A program made the position numbers and the translations under genes. Of a stretch of 40,381 nucleotides of DNA, positions 1 to 8,553 are shown one piece after another (within the stretch, counting starts at the first letter, position 1; every line of letters starts with the position of its first letter). The notes under the pieces are model-generated. The model searched no databases. It was not told the origin of the DNA and was given only the letters and a program-made list of their open reading frames with translations. Source of the DNA: Ancylobacter dichloromethanicus (GTDB lineage Bacteria; Pseudomonadota; Alphaproteobacteria; Rhizobiales; Xanthobacteraceae); contig NZ_JAHBGC010000006.1 in NCBI RefSeq assembly GCF_018390645.1, forward strand, positions 1 to 40,381, written 5' to 3'.

Positions 1-250
<250 letters not shown>

Positions 251-360
251 GTTCTCATCCTCGATGGTCATCCATCAGGGATCAAAGCAATCCAAAGACC
301 AGGGCCGACCAGGCCCGATCCATAACGGATCCTTGCTTCGCAAAATGCTGTGCTTCGCCG

Positions 361-476
361 GCCTGGTGGCCATTGCGAGGAGCCTCAACCCGATCCCATC
401 CCGAACTCGGCCGTTAAACTCCTCAGCGCCGATGGTACTATGTCTCAAGACCTGGGAGAGTAGGTCGCTGCCAGGC
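361..476 (+). rRNA. 5S ribosomal RNA
   Basis: The 5' strand GCCTGGTGGC (361-370) pairs with the 3' strand GCTGCCAGGC (467-476), the helix I of 5S rRNA. Between them are the conserved stretches CCCGATCCCATCCCGAACTC and CTGGGAGAGTAGG. At about 116 nt the length is normal. It is the last gene of the rRNA operon; I see no tRNA after it. The ends may extend one to three bases on each side. Confidence 0.96.
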
Positions 477-516
477 CTGCAAAGCACAGCACAAAGCTTC
501 GTCACATCCTCAGCAA

Positions 517-550
517 AAAGCCCGTCCGTGAGAAATCACCGACGGGCTTT
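517..550 (+). terminator. Rho-independent terminator of the rRNA operon
   Basis: AAAGCCCGTC (517-526) pairs with GACGGGCTTT (541-550), and an inner GTGA/TCAC stem is capped by a GAAA tetraloop. The stem is about 14 bp with one C-C mismatch and ends in a short T run. It lies 40 bases after the 5S gene. The 120 bases that follow up to bioR show nothing else except the BioR box. Confidence 0.88.
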
Positions 551-670
551 CCTGCGTCAACGCCGTGCCACGAAGGGGGATGGGGCAGGGAAGGCCGGTG
601 GCCCTTTGGGTCGTACCCCTCTGGCGACGTCGACTGCCTCCTGTCCGGTCGACAAAGCCGACGGGACAAA

Positions 671-680
671 TTATCTATAA
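671..680 (+). promoter_or_regulatory. BioR box upstream of bioR
   Basis: TTATCTATAA matches the published alphaproteobacterial BioR consensus TTATMKATAA at all ten positions. It ends three bases before the bioR ATG, so bound BioR would cover the start of its own transcript or ribosome-binding region. This predicts autorepression. Confidence 0.82.
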
Positions 681-683
681 AAC

Positions 684-1352
684 ATGGCAGCGAAATCAGA
701 CGAGACATTGGCGGCGCGTATCAGCCGGGTCCTGGCGGACCGGATCATCGCCGGCGCGGTCGAGCCGGGATCGCGGCTTCGCCAGGACCACATCGCCGCG
801 GAATTCGGGGCGAGCCATGTGCCGGTGCGCGAGGCGTTCCGGCGGCTGGAGGCGCAGGGGCTGGCGGTGAGCGAGCCGCGGCGCGGCGTGCGGGTGGCGG
901 CGTTCGACCTTGCGGAGGTCAGGGAAGTCGCCGAGATGCGGGCGGCGCTGGAAGTGCTGGCGCTGCGCCATGCCGCGCCGCACCTGACCGCGGCCATTCT
1001 CGAGGCGGCGGAGGAAGCCACGAAGGCCGGCGACAATTCGCGCGATGTCCGCTCCTGGGAAGAGGCGAACCGGCGGTTCCACCGGCTGATCGTCGCGCCC
1101 TGCGGCATGCCGCGCCTGCTGGCGGCCATCGACGACCTGCACGCGGCCAGCGCCCGCTTCCTCTTCTCGGCCTGGCGCTCGGACTGGGAAGCGCGCACCG
1201 ATCACGACCATCGCGCCATTCTCGCCGCCCTGCGCAAAGGCGAGGTCGAGACGGCCTGTTCGACCCTGGCGCGGCATGTGCAGTGGATCGGGCACCGCCC
1301 GGTCGTTGCCGCGAGCGGACGCAAGCGCGATGTTTTCGCGATCGTCGGTTAA
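684..1352 (+). CDS. bioR: GntR-family biotin regulator BioR
   Basis: This 222-residue GntR-family protein has a winged helix-turn-helix at about residues 8-70 (with the typical PVREAFRRLEAQGL recognition region) and an all-helical FCD-type effector domain after that. BioR represses biotin synthesis and uptake genes in alphaproteobacteria. The assignment to BioR rather than another FCD regulator rests on context: BioR boxes lie directly before this gene and before bioY, and bioYBD follows 90 bases downstream. No convincing Shine-Dalgarno sequence precedes the ATG, because the BioR box occupies that space; a leaderless or weakly translated message is possible. The effector is not evident from sequence. 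Confidence 0.88.
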   Translation: MAAKSDETLAARISRVLADRIIAGAVEPGSRLRQDHIAAEFGASHVPVREAFRRLEAQGLAVSEPRRGVRVAAFDLAEVREVAEMRAALEVLALRHAAPHLTAAILEAAEEATKAGDNSRDVRSWEEANRRFHRLIVAPCGMPRLLAAIDDLHAASARFLFSAWRSDWEARTDHDHRAILAALRKGEVETACSTLARHVQWIGHRPVVAASGRKRDVFAIVG

Positions 1353-1354
1353 CA

Positions 1355-1364
1355 TTATCGATAA
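1355..1364 (+). promoter_or_regulatory. BioR-like box, distal to bioY
   Basis: TTATCGATAA starts three bases after the bioR stop codon. It fits TTATMKATAA with M=C and K=G, and lies within the perfect 12-base palindrome ATTATCGATAAT (1354-1365). It is 54 bases upstream of the box nearest bioY. It may be an auxiliary operator. Confidence 0.55.
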
Positions 1365-1398
1365 TGAGACTTGCACCACCGCGACTCCTGTGAATTCA

Positions 1399-1408
1399 TT
1401 ATAGATAT
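1399..1408 (+). promoter_or_regulatory. BioR-like box, middle site before bioY
   Basis: TTATAGATAT matches the BioR consensus except at the last position. It starts 19 bases upstream of the perfect proximal box, about two helical turns, so two dimers could bind the same DNA face. Confidence 0.5.
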
Positions 1409-1417
1409 ACGGACATA

Positions 1418-1427
1418 TTATCTATAA
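1418..1427 (+). promoter_or_regulatory. BioR box upstream of bioY
   Basis: TTATCTATAA is identical to the box before bioR. It ends 14 bases before the chosen bioY start, and the GGAG ribosome-binding site lies between the two. Repression of the bioYBD transcript is expected here. Confidence 0.83.
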
Positions 1428-1441
1428 TAATGGAGTCGGCT

Positions 1442-2008
1442 ATGTCTTCCACCCTCATTCTCACCCGACCCGGTCTGCGGCAGGTGGCCAAGGCGAGTGC
1501 GGCCATCCTGCTCGGCGTCGCCCTCATCACGCTCTGCGCCAAGCTGCGCGTGCCGTCCTGGCCGGTGCCGATGACGCTGCACACGCTGGCGGTGATGGCC
1601 ATCGCCGTCGCCACCGGTCCCCGCCTCGCCACGGCGACCTTCCTCGTCTATCTCGCCGCCGGCGCCATCGGCCTGCCGGTGTTCTCCGGCACGCCGGAGC
1701 GCGGCATCGGGATCGCCTATATGGCCGGGCCGACCGGCGGCTATCTCCTCGGCTATCTCGCGGCGAGCGGGCTGACCGGCGCGCTGGCGCAGGGGCGCGG
1801 GCATGTCGGGCGCAGCTTCGCCATGCTGGCCGGCCTCGCCGTGACCTATGCGATCGGCTTGCCCTGGCTTGGGCTCTATGTGCCGCTCGGCCAGGTCATC
1901 CCGCTCGGCTTCACCCCCTTCATCCTCGGCGACCTGATCAACATCGCCATGGTCGCGCTGGGGGCGGCGCTGGTGCCGGCCCGGCTGCTCGGCAGGATCG
2001 GCCAATGA
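1442..2008 (+). CDS. bioY: BioY, biotin transporter substrate-binding subunit
   Basis: BioY is the membrane S-component that captures biotin, alone or with an energy-coupling (ECF) module. The protein of 188 residues shows about six hydrophobic segments and BioY-type motifs such as [20 protein letters not shown] in the loop before the fourth segment. I chose the ATG at 1442 because GGAG (1432-1435) sits seven bases before it. An in-frame ATG at 1430 would have no ribosome-binding site and lies just after the BioR box. Its TGA overlaps the bioB ATG, so the two are translationally coupled. No bioM or bioN genes are in the window. Confidence 0.92.
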   Translation: MSSTLILTRPGLRQVAKASAAILLGVALITLCAKLRVPSWPVPMTLHTLAVMAIAVATGPRLATATFLVYLAAGAIGLPVFSGTPERGIGIAYMAGPTGGYLLGYLAASGLTGALAQGRGHVGRSFAMLAGLAVTYAIGLPWLGLYVPLGQVIPLGFTPFILGDLINIAMVALGAALVPARLLGRIGQ

Positions 2009-3105
2009 CCGGCGCGACCCGGCGCGAGGGCGTGGCGCACGCTGCGGGCGAAGGTCCGCCGCCACCATGGACCGAGGCCGCCGCGCGCGGCCTCTACGAC
2101 CTGCCGTTTCCGGAACTGCTGTTCCGTGCCCAGGCGATCCACCGGCGGCATTTCGACCCGGCCGAGATCGAGACGGCGACACTGCTCTCGATCAAGACCG
2201 GGGGCTGCCCGGAAGATTGCGGCTACTGTTCGCAGAGCGTCCATTGGCAGACGGGCGTGACGGCGACCAAGCTGATGGAGGTGGAGCGCGTGCTCGCGGC
2301 GGCGCGTCGCGCCAGGGCCGGTGGCGCCACGCGGTTCTGCATGGGGGCGGCCTGGCGGGGGCCGAAGGACCGCGACATGGATGCGGTCTGCGCCATGGTC
2401 GAGGGGGTCAAGGCGCTGGGCCTGGAGACCTGCGTCACGCTCGGCATGGTGACGCCGGCACAGGCCGGGCGGCTCGCGCGGGCCGGCCTCGACTACTACA
2501 ACCACAATATAGATAGTTCGCGCGGCTTCTATCCCAGGATCGTCACCACGCGCACGCTCGACGACCGGCTGGAGACGCTGGCGCATGCGCGCGCAGGCGG
2601 CATCAGGCTGTGTTGCGGCGGCATTGTCGGCATGGGCGAGACGGTGGACGACCGGATCTCGATGCTGGTGCTGCTGGCCACACTGGACCCGCCTCCCGAA
2701 AGCGTGCCGCTGAATATGTGGCATGAAATCGAGGGGACGCCGGTGGCGGACAGGGCCGCGCCGGCCGACGCCATCGCCTTTGTGCGCCTGGTCGCCCTGG
2801 CGCGTCTCCTCATGCCGGCCAGCGTCGTGCGTCTGTCGGCCGGCCGGCAGGCGATGAGCGATGAGACGCAGGCGCTGTGCTTCCTGGCGGGCGCGAACTC
2901 CATTTTCACCGGCGAGGTGCTGCTGACCGCCGGCAATCCGGATCGCGGCGCCGATGCGGCGCTGCTGGCCAGGCTTGGTATGCGCGCGGCCGCGCCGGGC
3001 CAAGGCGCGCCTGCGCCGGGCAATGGCGCCGCGGCGTGCCAACAAAGGCCGCCGGCCGATCGGGGTTGTGGCGCTGCCGTTGAGCAAGCGGCCGCCCCCC
3101 TATGA
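2005..3105 (+). CDS. bioB: Biotin synthase
   Basis: BioB is a radical SAM enzyme that inserts sulfur into dethiobiotin to make biotin. The CxxxCxxC cluster motif is at residues 68-75 ([15 protein letters not shown]). Further conserved cysteines lie in [19 protein letters not shown] and the RLCCGG motif, as expected for the second iron-sulfur cluster. The 366-residue chain is somewhat longer than usual; the last 40 or so residues, rich in Ala, Pro and Gly after the barrel, are the extra part. It overlaps bioY by four bases at its start and bioD by four at its end. Confidence 0.96.
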   Translation: MTGATRREGVAHAAGEGPPPPWTEAAARGLYDLPFPELLFRAQAIHRRHFDPAEIETATLLSIKTGGCPEDCGYCSQSVHWQTGVTATKLMEVERVLAAARRARAGGATRFCMGAAWRGPKDRDMDAVCAMVEGVKALGLETCVTLGMVTPAQAGRLARAGLDYYNHNIDSSRGFYPRIVTTRTLDDRLETLAHARAGGIRLCCGGIVGMGETVDDRISMLVLLATLDPPPESVPLNMWHEIEGTPVADRAAPADAIAFVRLVALARLLMPASVVRLSAGRQAMSDETQALCFLAGANSIFTGEVLLTAGNPDRGADAALLARLGMRAAAPGQGAPAPGNGAAACQQRPPADRGCGAAVEQAAAPL

Positions 3106-3761
3106 GCCGGGTGATCGTCGTCACCGGCACCGATACCGGCATCGGCAAGACGGTGTTCGCCGCCGCGCTCACGGCCTTCCTCGGCGCTTCCTATTGGAAG
3201 CCGGTGCAGGCGGGGCTGGAGGGCGAGACCGACAGCGGGACGGTCCGCCGGCTCGGCGAGATTCCCGCCGGGCGCATCGTTCCGGAGGCCTATCGGCTGC
3301 GCGCGCCGGCCTCGCCGCACCTGGCGGCGGCCCTGGAGGGCTTCGTGATCGACCCGGCCCGCCTCGCAATTCCCCCGCTCTCCGGCCCGCTGGTGATCGA
3401 GGGGGCGGGCGGGGTGATGGTGCCGTTGACGCCGGAACTGACCTTCATCGACATGTTCGCCAGATGGCAATTGCCGCTGGTGCTGTGCGCCCGCACAAGC
3501 CTCGGCACCATCAACCACACGCTGCTGTCGGTGGAAGCCCTGCGGCGGCGGGCGATACCGCTGCTCGGGGTCGCCTTCATCGGCGATGCCGCGCCGGAAG
3601 CGGAAAGCGCCATCGCCGCTATCGGGCGGGTTCCGGTGCTGGGCCGGCTGCCCTGGATCGTGCCGCTCGGGCGGGAAGGCCTGCAGCGGGCGTTCCGGCG
3701 GGCCTTTGCTGGGCAGGCCTTTGCGGGGCGGGGCCGGTGTCTGTCAGATGATGCAACCTGA
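3102..3761 (+). CDS. bioD: Dethiobiotin synthetase
   Basis: BioD closes the ureido ring of dethiobiotin from 7,8-diaminononanoate, CO2 and ATP. The P-loop GTDTGIGKT lies near residues 8-16. The KPVQAG motif follows near residue 35 and the [10 protein letters not shown] motif in mid-chain. At 219 residues it has the normal length. It is the last gene of bioYBD; the genes for earlier steps (bioF, bioA, bioC/bioH or bioZ) are not in the window and must lie elsewhere if the strain is prototrophic. Confidence 0.95.
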   Translation: MSRVIVVTGTDTGIGKTVFAAALTAFLGASYWKPVQAGLEGETDSGTVRRLGEIPAGRIVPEAYRLRAPASPHLAAALEGFVIDPARLAIPPLSGPLVIEGAGGVMVPLTPELTFIDMFARWQLPLVLCARTSLGTINHTLLSVEALRRRAIPLLGVAFIGDAAPEAESAIAAIGRVPVLGRLPWIVPLGREGLQRAFRRAFAGQAFAGRGRCLSDDAT

Positions 3762-3773
3762 TCGCGCCGGCCC

Positions 3774-3798
3774 TCTGTTGAAAAATAATCGCAACAGA
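3774..3798. other. Hairpin in the bioD/histidine-kinase convergent gap
   Basis: TCTGTTG (3774-3780) pairs with CAACAGA (3792-3798) across an 11-base AT-rich loop. It sits between two converging transcripts, where a bidirectional terminator would be useful, but no T-run follows on either strand. The rest of the 174-base gap shows no gene. Confidence 0.3.
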
Positions 3799-3935
3799 CA
3801 TCAGCCGCTCCCGGCCGCGACCATTCCACAGTGCCGCCATTGCGCGGACTGACGGCCGGGATTCCGCACCAGGCGGGGGCGCGCTTGTCCAGTTCCTCCT
3901 GAAGGGCGAGGCCGGAGAACACGCATTTCGCCCTT

Positions 3936-5264
3936 CTACCGGTGGCGGAGATCGACGACGGCCCGCAAGCCCGTCCGGTCGGCGCGATTGGCGAGGTCGA
4001 GCCGGGCGCCGAGGCGGGCGGCCGCGGTTTCCGCGATGGCGAGGCCGAGCCCGGAGCCCGGGCCGGCCATTGTCCGCCCGCGGTAGAAGCGCTGGCGCAC
4101 GAGGTCGAGTTCATCCCCGGGGATTCCCGGCCCCTCGTCCTCGATGACGAGGCGGGCGCCGTCCTCCACTGACCAGCGGATGCTGCCGGCCACCATGTGC
4201 TGCACGGCGTTCTCGTGCAGATTGCGCAGCACGAGCGCCAGCGTATCGGAGTCCAGCGGGCGTACGATAGCGTCCAGCGCGGGGTCGACCGTGACCCGGA
4301 TGCCGGGCGGGCGCGGCACGGCGGCGACGATCTCGCGCAATAGCGCGCCGATCGACGTTTCCCGCGCCGCGCCGGCCGCCCCCGCATCGAGACGCGCGAG
4401 CGCCAGGAGTTGCCGCACCAGGCGGGCGGTGCGGTCCACCGAGACGATAATCTGCCGCAGCGCGTTTTCGCGGGTCGCGGCGTCGGGGGTGGCGAGGGCG
4501 ACCTGCGCCTGGGTCTTGAGCCCCGCCAGCGGCGTGCGCAGCTCATGGGCGGCGAAGGCGGTGACGTCGCGCTCATGCGCGCGTGCCGCTTCCACCTTGG
4601 CGAACAGCCCGTTCAGGGCGCCGATCAGCGGCTGGATCTCGGATGGCGTCCCATCGGGGGGGACCGGCCGCATGTCCTCGCCCTCGCGTGCGGCGATTTC
4701 CTTGGCCGCCCGGTTGAGCGGCTGCAGCCCGCGCCCGAGGCTCCACCAGATCAGCAGCCCCAGCAGCGGCATCGCCAGCAGCGCCGGCGCCGCGAGCCCG
4801 GCGACGAGGTCGCGCACCAGCCTGTCGCGCAGCCCGATCCGGTCGCCCACCACCACCCGGACATCCTTTTCCGGGTCGACGATGGTGTAGACCCGCCAGG
4901 TCTCGCCATCGACCTCGTGATCGGAAAAGCCCTCGCTCTCGTCGGCCAGCGCGGCATCGGGCGCGCCGGAGGACCGGGCGAGGAGCCGGCCGTCGAACGA
5001 CCATATCTGGCAGGACAATTGCCGCTCATAGCCCAGGGGGGTGGATGGCAGCGTGTCGGCGAGGGCCGGTGCCGCGCCTCCCGGCGCATGCTCTCCCGCC
5101 ATCACCAGCGAGTGCACCATGCGCGCCGCCTCTTGCAGGCGGGTGTCGAGCACATGCTCCAGTTCGCTACGGCTGCCAATGCTGATCCACGCCACGGCAC
5201 ACAGCCAGATGAGCCCGGTGGCGGCCATGAGGATGAGGAAGAGCCGGCGCCGCAGCGAACTCAT
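3936..5264 (-). CDS. Two-component sensor histidine kinase (QseC/PmrB type)
   Basis: This is a 442-residue membrane sensor kinase. It has transmembrane segments at about 8-30 and 153-175, a periplasmic domain of about 120 residues between them, a HAMP-like linker, an H-box with the phosphorylated histidine near residue 240 (HELRTPL), an N-box (LHENAVQHM) and G-boxes (DEGPGIPG, GSGLGLAI). Architecture and length fit the QseC/PmrB/TctE class. It overlaps its response regulator by four bases, so the pair is co-translated. The signal is not evident. The divergent dsbD suggests, by context only, a stress signal at the envelope such as metal, antimicrobial peptide or thiol state. Confidence 0.9.
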   Translation of the reverse strand: MSSLRRRLFLILMAATGLIWLCAVAWISIGSRSELEHVLDTRLQEAARMVHSLVMAGEHAPGGAAPALADTLPSTPLGYERQLSCQIWSFDGRLLARSSGAPDAALADESEGFSDHEVDGETWRVYTIVDPEKDVRVVVGDRIGLRDRLVRDLVAGLAAPALLAMPLLGLLIWWSLGRGLQPLNRAAKEIAAREGEDMRPVPPDGTPSEIQPLIGALNGLFAKVEAARAHERDVTAFAAHELRTPLAGLKTQAQVALATPDAATRENALRQIIVSVDRTARLVRQLLALARLDAGAAGAARETSIGALLREIVAAVPRPPGIRVTVDPALDAIVRPLDSDTLALVLRNLHENAVQHMVAGSIRWSVEDGARLVIEDEGPGIPGDELDLVRQRFYRGRTMAGPGSGLGLAIAETAAARLGARLDLANRADRTGLRAVVDLRHR

Positions 5265-5923
5265 GCCGCCCCCCGCAGCCGATAGCCCAGCCCGCGCACC
5301 GTCTCGATGGCGTCGCGGCCCAGCTTGGCGCGCAGATTGTGGACATAGACCTCGACCGTATTGCTCTCGATCTCCTCCTGCCAGCCATAGAGCCGCTCTT
5401 CCAGCTCGCCCCTCGAGCGGATGACGCCCGGCCGCTCCATCAGCATGGCCAGCACGGCGAACTCCCGCCGCGACACCGGCACGGCATGGCCGGCGAGGCT
5501 GACCGAGAGCGTGGCGGGGTCGAGGGTGAGGCCGCCATGGGTGAGAAGCGGGCTGGCCCGGCCGCCGCCGCGCCGGGCGAGGGCGCGCAGCCGGGCGGCC
5601 AGTTCGTCGAGATCGAACGGCTTGCCGAGATAGTCGTCGGCGCCACCATCCAGCCCGCGCACCCGGTCGGTCGTCTCGTCGAGGGCGGTCAGCAGCAGAA
5701 CCGGCGTCGCGTCGCGGCGGGCGCGCAGCGCCGCCAGCACGTCGAGGCCGGAGCCGTCCGGCAGCATGAGGTCGAGCACGAGAGCGTCGAAGCGCGCGCC
5801 GGCAAGCGCCGCCTGCGCGTCGGCGCAGTTGGTCACGGCGTCCACCGTCAACCCGGCCAGGGCGAGGCCGGCGCGAATGCCGTCCGCCAGCACCGGGTCG
5901 TCCTCGACCAGAAGTATGCGCAT
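5261..5923 (-). CDS. OmpR-family response regulator (QseB/PmrA type)
   Basis: The 220-residue protein has a receiver domain with acidic residues at 8-9, the phosphorylation site Asp51 (LDLMLPDG) and the conserved Lys in YLGKPF. A C-terminal winged-helix DNA-binding domain follows (residues about 125-218, with the NTVEVYVHNLRAKLG signature). I start at the ATG at 5923; a GTG codon lies directly before it in frame. A perfect CTTAAG-N5-CTTAAG element, the form bound by PmrA/QseB regulators, lies about 50 bases upstream of the start, so autoregulation together with dsbD is likely. Confidence 0.92.
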   Translation of the reverse strand: MRILLVEDDPVLADGIRAGLALAGLTVDAVTNCADAQAALAGARFDALVLDLMLPDGSGLDVLAALRARRDATPVLLLTALDETTDRVRGLDGGADDYLGKPFDLDELAARLRALARRGGGRASPLLTHGGLTLDPATLSVSLAGHAVPVSRREFAVLAMLMERPGVIRSRGELEERLYGWQEEIESNTVEVYVHNLRAKLGRDAIETVRGLGYRLRGAA

Positions 5924-5974
5924 CACGCCGTGTTCATCCCTGCTCCGTCATCGCCCGCCATCTTCGGCCGCCAG

Positions 5975-5991
5975 CTTAAGGCTGGCTTAAG
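5975..5991. promoter_or_regulatory. PmrA/QseB-type operator, CTTAAG-N5-CTTAAG
   Basis: CTTAAG at 5975-5980 is repeated at 5986-5991 with exactly five bases between. This is the known direct-repeat architecture of PmrA and QseB boxes. Flanking bases extend it to the palindrome CAGCTTAAG/CTTAAGCTG (5972-5994). It lies in the 116-base gap between the divergent response regulator and dsbD, so it could serve both promoters. Confidence 0.72.
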
Positions 5992-6039
5992 CTGAGGATA
6001 AGAGCGCTGCGTCGCGACGATGAAGGAGCGGCGAATCCG

Positions 6040-7890
6040 ATGGCAGGGCGAGTTTGGGCGGCAATTCGGGCGGCGGTGATCCCGGCGGCGGTTCTTGTGC
6101 TGACGTGCCTTTTGCCGCCCGGCGCCGGCGCCGGCGAAGCTCCCGGCTTCACCCCGCTGGTCGCGGCCTCGGCGCGCACCGAGCCTTTCAGCCTTGACGC
6201 CGAGCGCTCGCCCTCCGGAACGCTGCTGCTGCGCTGGAGGGTCGAGCCCGGCAATTATCTCTACCGCGACAGCCTGCAGGCCACGCTCGACGGCGCGGCC
6301 GTGCCTTTGGAGCGGCCGGAGGGCGAGGCCAAGGACGATCCCAATTTCGGCGTCGTCCAGATTTTCCATAGGGATGTCGAGGCCAGCGCCGGCAGCCTCG
6401 CCAGCACCGGCCGGCTCAGGGTCTCCTATCAGGGGTGCTCGGAGAAGGGGATCTGCTTCCCGCCGCAGGCGCGCCTCGTCGACCTCGCGACGCTCGGCAT
6501 CAGCAAGGCCGCCCTGGAGATGGGCGAGGCCGCGCCTGGCGCCGGCGGCCCGGCCTCTGCGGCGGTTGCGCCGGCCGCGCCCGCATCCTCCGCCGCCGCG
6601 CCGGACGACGGGGGCATCGAAGCGCTGTTTCAGGGCGGCCTCGGCTGGACCCTGCTGGCCTTTCTCGGCTTCGGGCTGCTGCTGGCGCTGACGCCCTGCG
6701 TGTTCCCGATGATCCCGATCCTCGCCGGCATGCTCACCCGTTCGGGCGCGGCATTGACGGCGCGGCGCAGCCTCGTTCTCACCGGCACCTATGTGCTCGC
6801 CATGGCCGGCGCCTATGGGCTGGTGGGGGCGGTGGCCGGGTGGTCGGGCGCCAATCTTCAGGCGGCGCTGCAGACCCCGCTGGCGCTCGGCGTGACCGCC
6901 GCGCTCTTCGCCGCGCTGGCACTCTCCATGTTCGGCCTGTTCGATCTCGCCCTGCCGGCGGGGCTCTCCGCCCGGCTCGCGGGACGTGGCGGCGGTGGCT
7001 CGATCGGGGGCGCGGCGGCGCTGGGCTTCGGCTCGGCGCTGATCGTCGGCCCCTGCGTGACGCCGCCGCTGGCCGGCGCCATGCTGTACGCGGCCGCGAC
7101 CGGCGACGCCGCCACCGGTGCCGCGGCGTTGTTCATGCTCGGGCTCGGCATGGGCCTGCCGCTGATGCTGGTCGGGCTGTTCGGCCCCTCGCTGCTGCCG
7201 AGGAGCGGCGTCTGGCTGGAGCGGGCGAAACAGATGTTCGGCGTTATCTTCCTCGCCGTCGCCATCCTGCTCGCCGGGCGGTTGCTGCCGCCGCCGGCGA
7301 CGCTGGCAATGCTCGGCGTGCTTCTCATGGCGGCGGCGGCGTTCTTCGGCGGGTTTGACCGGCTTACCGCGGCGAGCGGCCCGGCCGCGCGTCTCGCCCG
7401 CGGCGGCGGCACGGCGGCGGCGCTCTATGGCGCGGCGCTGATCGTCGGCGCCGCCGGCGGGGCGCAGGACCCGCTCCGCCCGCTGGCCTTCGCCGCCGCC
7501 CCCGTCCCCGGCCAGCCGGCGGCGGACACCGCCGTGACGGTCACCTCCACCGCCGCCTTCGACCAGGCCATCGCCGATGTCGGTGGCGGCGCGCCGGGGC
7601 GCCCGATCCTCGTCGACTTCACCGCCGACTGGTGCACCGTGTGCAAGTCGAACGCGGCGGTGATGGCGGCGCCCGAATTGCGGGCGCGGCTCGCGCGGCT
7701 GGCGCAGGTCACCGCCGACGTCACCGACTACGACGCCGCCACCCGCGCCCTGATGGCGCGGTTCCGGGTGGTCGGCCCGCCGGCGCTGTTCCTCGTCGAC
7801 GCGCAGGGGCGCGAGATCGCCGGCTCGCGCCTCGTCGGCCCGGTCACCGCCGAGGAAATCGCCCGCCGGCTCGATGCCGCCGGCGCCTGA
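6040..7890 (+). CDS. dsbD: DsbD, thiol:disulfide interchange protein
   Basis: DsbD carries electrons from cytoplasmic thioredoxin across the inner membrane to reduce periplasmic disulfides. All three modules are present in the 616 residues. There is a signal peptide (1-32), a periplasmic alpha domain with Cys133 and Cys139, and an eight-helix beta domain whose cysteines 220 (LTPCVFPM) and 339 (VGPCVTPP) form the membrane pair. A C-terminal thioredoxin-like gamma domain carries Cys531-Thr-Val-Cys534. The start has a GGAG ribosome-binding site at the proper distance. A DsbA-like thiol protein and an L,D-transpeptidase with a catalytic cysteine follow in the same direction. Confidence 0.95.
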   Translation: MAGRVWAAIRAAVIPAAVLVLTCLLPPGAGAGEAPGFTPLVAASARTEPFSLDAERSPSGTLLLRWRVEPGNYLYRDSLQATLDGAAVPLERPEGEAKDDPNFGVVQIFHRDVEASAGSLASTGRLRVSYQGCSEKGICFPPQARLVDLATLGISKAALEMGEAAPGAGGPASAAVAPAAPASSAAAPDDGGIEALFQGGLGWTLLAFLGFGLLLALTPCVFPMIPILAGMLTRSGAALTARRSLVLTGTYVLAMAGAYGLVGAVAGWSGANLQAALQTPLALGVTAALFAALALSMFGLFDLALPAGLSARLAGRGGGGSIGGAAALGFGSALIVGPCVTPPLAGAMLYAAATGDAATGAAALFMLGLGMGLPLMLVGLFGPSLLPRSGVWLERAKQMFGVIFLAVAILLAGRLLPPPATLAMLGVLLMAAAAFFGGFDRLTAASGPAARLARGGGTAAALYGAALIVGAAGGAQDPLRPLAFAAAPVPGQPAADTAVTVTSTAAFDQAIADVGGGAPGRPILVDFTADWCTVCKSNAAVMAAPELRARLARLAQVTADVTDYDAATRALMARFRVVGPPALFLVDAQGREIAGSRLVGPVTAEEIARRLDAAGA

Positions 7891-7932
7891 ACCCGCAGCC
7901 TCCCCATTGCCTTTTAACGCTCAGGAGCCCTC

Positions 7933-8553
7933 ATGCAGCGCCGCCATTTCCTCATGCTCGCCGGCCTCCTCGCCGCCGGCACGGCCCTTCCGGCCTCGGC
8001 CCTTCGCGCGCAGGGCGTCGATGTCGACGCGATCCTGCGCGATCCCGCCGCGCCGACCGCCGGCAACCCGAAGGGCGATGTCACCGTCGTCGCCTTCCTC
8101 GATTACAACTGCCCGTTCTGCAAGAAATCCGCGCCAGACCTGGAGCGCGCGGTGCGGGAGGATGGCAGGATCCGCCTCGTCTACAAGGACTGGCCGATCC
8201 TTACCGAGGCCTCGGTCTATGGCGCGCAGATCGCCCTCGCGGCCAAATATCAGGGCGGGTACGACAAGGTGCATCGCGCGCTGATGGCGATCCCCGGGCG
8301 CGGCGTCAGCAAGGAGCAGATGCTGAAGGCGGTGCAGGGGTCGGGCATCGACCTTGCCCGTCTCGATGCCGACCTCAAGGCACATGCCGGCGACATCACC
8401 GCGCTGCTGCGCCGCAATCTCGCCCAGGCGGAATCGCTCGGCCTGCAGGGGACGCCGGCCTATCTGATCGGCCCGTTCCGCACCTCGACGCTCGATTATG
8501 CCGGCTTCAAGGAGGCCTTCACCGAGGCGCGCCGCCGCCAGGCGGCCCAGTAA
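7933..8553 (+). CDS. DsbA-family periplasmic thiol-disulfide protein
   Basis: The 206-residue exported protein has an RRHFLMLAG signal peptide that could be Tat- or Sec-dependent. It carries a thioredoxin fold with an inserted helical domain and a Cys60-Pro-Phe-Cys63 active site, with a cis-proline loop at GTPAYLIG. This is the Com1/BdbD-like branch of the DsbA family rather than enterobacterial DsbA, which has CPHC. It lies 42 bases after dsbD, so DsbD may keep it reduced and make it an isomerase or reductase. An oxidase role is equally possible. Its TAA overlaps the start of the next gene by one base. Confidence 0.88.
   Translation: MQRRHFLMLAGLLAAGTALPASALRAQGVDVDAILRDPAAPTAGNPKGDVTVVAFLDYNCPFCKKSAPDLERAVREDGRIRLVYKDWPILTEASVYGAQIALAAKYQGGYDKVHRALMAIPGRGVSKEQMLKAVQGSGIDLARLDADLKAHAGDITALLRRNLAQAESLGLQGTPAYLIGPFRTSTLDYAGFKEAFTEARRRQAAQ

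Noticed and set aside
264..708. Open frames on both strands across the 23S-5S spacer, 5S gene and terminator
   Set aside because: They run through rRNA and a terminator hairpin and have no family features.
2509..2518. ATATAGATAG inside bioB, similar to a BioR box
   Set aside because: Two mismatches at the outer positions and a location well inside the coding region make it a weak candidate.
7632..8552. Long upstream extension of the L,D-transpeptidase frame
   Set aside because: The upstream part is out of frame with the well-supported dsbD and DsbA-like genes. A lipoprotein signal starts right after 8553.
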